A stretch of 64,000 bases of DNA. It comes from Hermodice carunculata. Lineage: Eukaryota; Annelida; Polychaeta; Eunicida; Amphinomidae. The stretch's first letter is position 1. Each line of letters starts with the position of its first letter. This document shows, in pieces, positions 63,704-64,000 of this stretch. The stretch is from contig OZ026630.1 of assembly GCA_964020975.1 (NCBI GenBank), forward strand, positions 64,699,013 through 64,763,012. The letters are read 5' to 3'. Below the pieces are notes generated by a model. That model did no database searches and was not told the origin of the DNA. It saw only the letters and a list, made by a program, of their open reading frames with translations. The translations under genes were made by a program, and so were the position numbers.

Positions 63704-64000
63704 TCCCTGGGTCTACCAGAAACCTTACCTGTGCCTGTGGGCATAGGACCGGTAGCATTCAAACCCAGCCCAGGTCTGTAGGTTTTTCGGCTGTATGTGT
63801 GGTATCGTCCCTTCTAACATTGCTACTTTATCATTGAGCAGTTTTAGCTGGTCTAACACTTTGGAACACTTATCGTTGAGGTCTTTTACTGCCTCTTACA
63901 TTTATTTACCTGCTGGAGCAGGAGTTCAGGAAAGCACGTCTTTGTGGTGTGCAAGCACCAACAGAAAGATGCATGTGCTCGCTGACATGTGTCAATGAGC
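63704..64000. other. Window end, no firm gene
   Basis: On the minus strand about 63745-63892 stays open and reads KCSKVLDQLKLLNDKVAMLE, a heptad-like helix. It has no recognised family and may be an exon or element piece cut by the window edge. Confidence 0.25.

Overview
The window looks like intergenic or intronic DNA from a marine invertebrate, most plausibly a mollusc or another lophotrochozoan. It is AT-rich, has long pure microsatellites, and is full of repeats built from AGGTCA / TGACCT words. Repeats that open with CAAGAGGCCCAT and end in GACGGACG-type runs, a hairpin and an A-rich tract are, from my memory of such genomes, typical of marine invertebrates. I recognise no intact host gene. 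The long open frames are either transposon coding sequence or artefacts of tandem repeats whose period is a multiple of three.

Layout. 0-8 kb: several dispersed repeat families, a TA-flanked MITE (1042-1698), a foldback element carrying a promoter-like CpG-richer core (3808-4520), and a minus-strand reverse transcriptase fragment (6048-6447). 8-20 kb: mostly unique sequence with one MITE (11881-12133), a tandem repeat whose units each contain CAT expansions, and two X-box-like palindromes. 20-33 kb: AGGTCA arrays, class II tRNA-like SINE pieces, a three-layer nest of elements with clear target-site duplications (26017-29695), and a 39-bp minisatellite. 33-41 kb: unique sequence, a second and uninterrupted copy of the nested host repeat (37138-38740), a 38-bp minisatellite and a long CT tract. 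41-48 kb: a 20-unit array with higher-order structure (41284-44110), a CAAGAGGCC-type repeat, and a TG tract of over 200 bp. 48-56 kb: a tRNA-derived SINE, an unidentified coding relic, a CTGT tract, and a solo LTR with a 5-bp target duplication (51499-52246). 56-64 kb: a 5'-truncated LINE with one open 638-codon reverse transcriptase frame, a second copy of a dispersed MITE, and a decayed hAT transposase interrupted by a repeat.

There is no gene network here. The story is element turnover: nested insertions give relative ages, several repeat families share the same 3'-end layout, and nuclear-receptor-type half-sites have been spread in large numbers. The most unusual items are the foldback element with a promoter-like cassette, the higher-order array of inverted AGGTCA sites, and the nested insertions. 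All calls rest on reading the sequence; no database search was possible.
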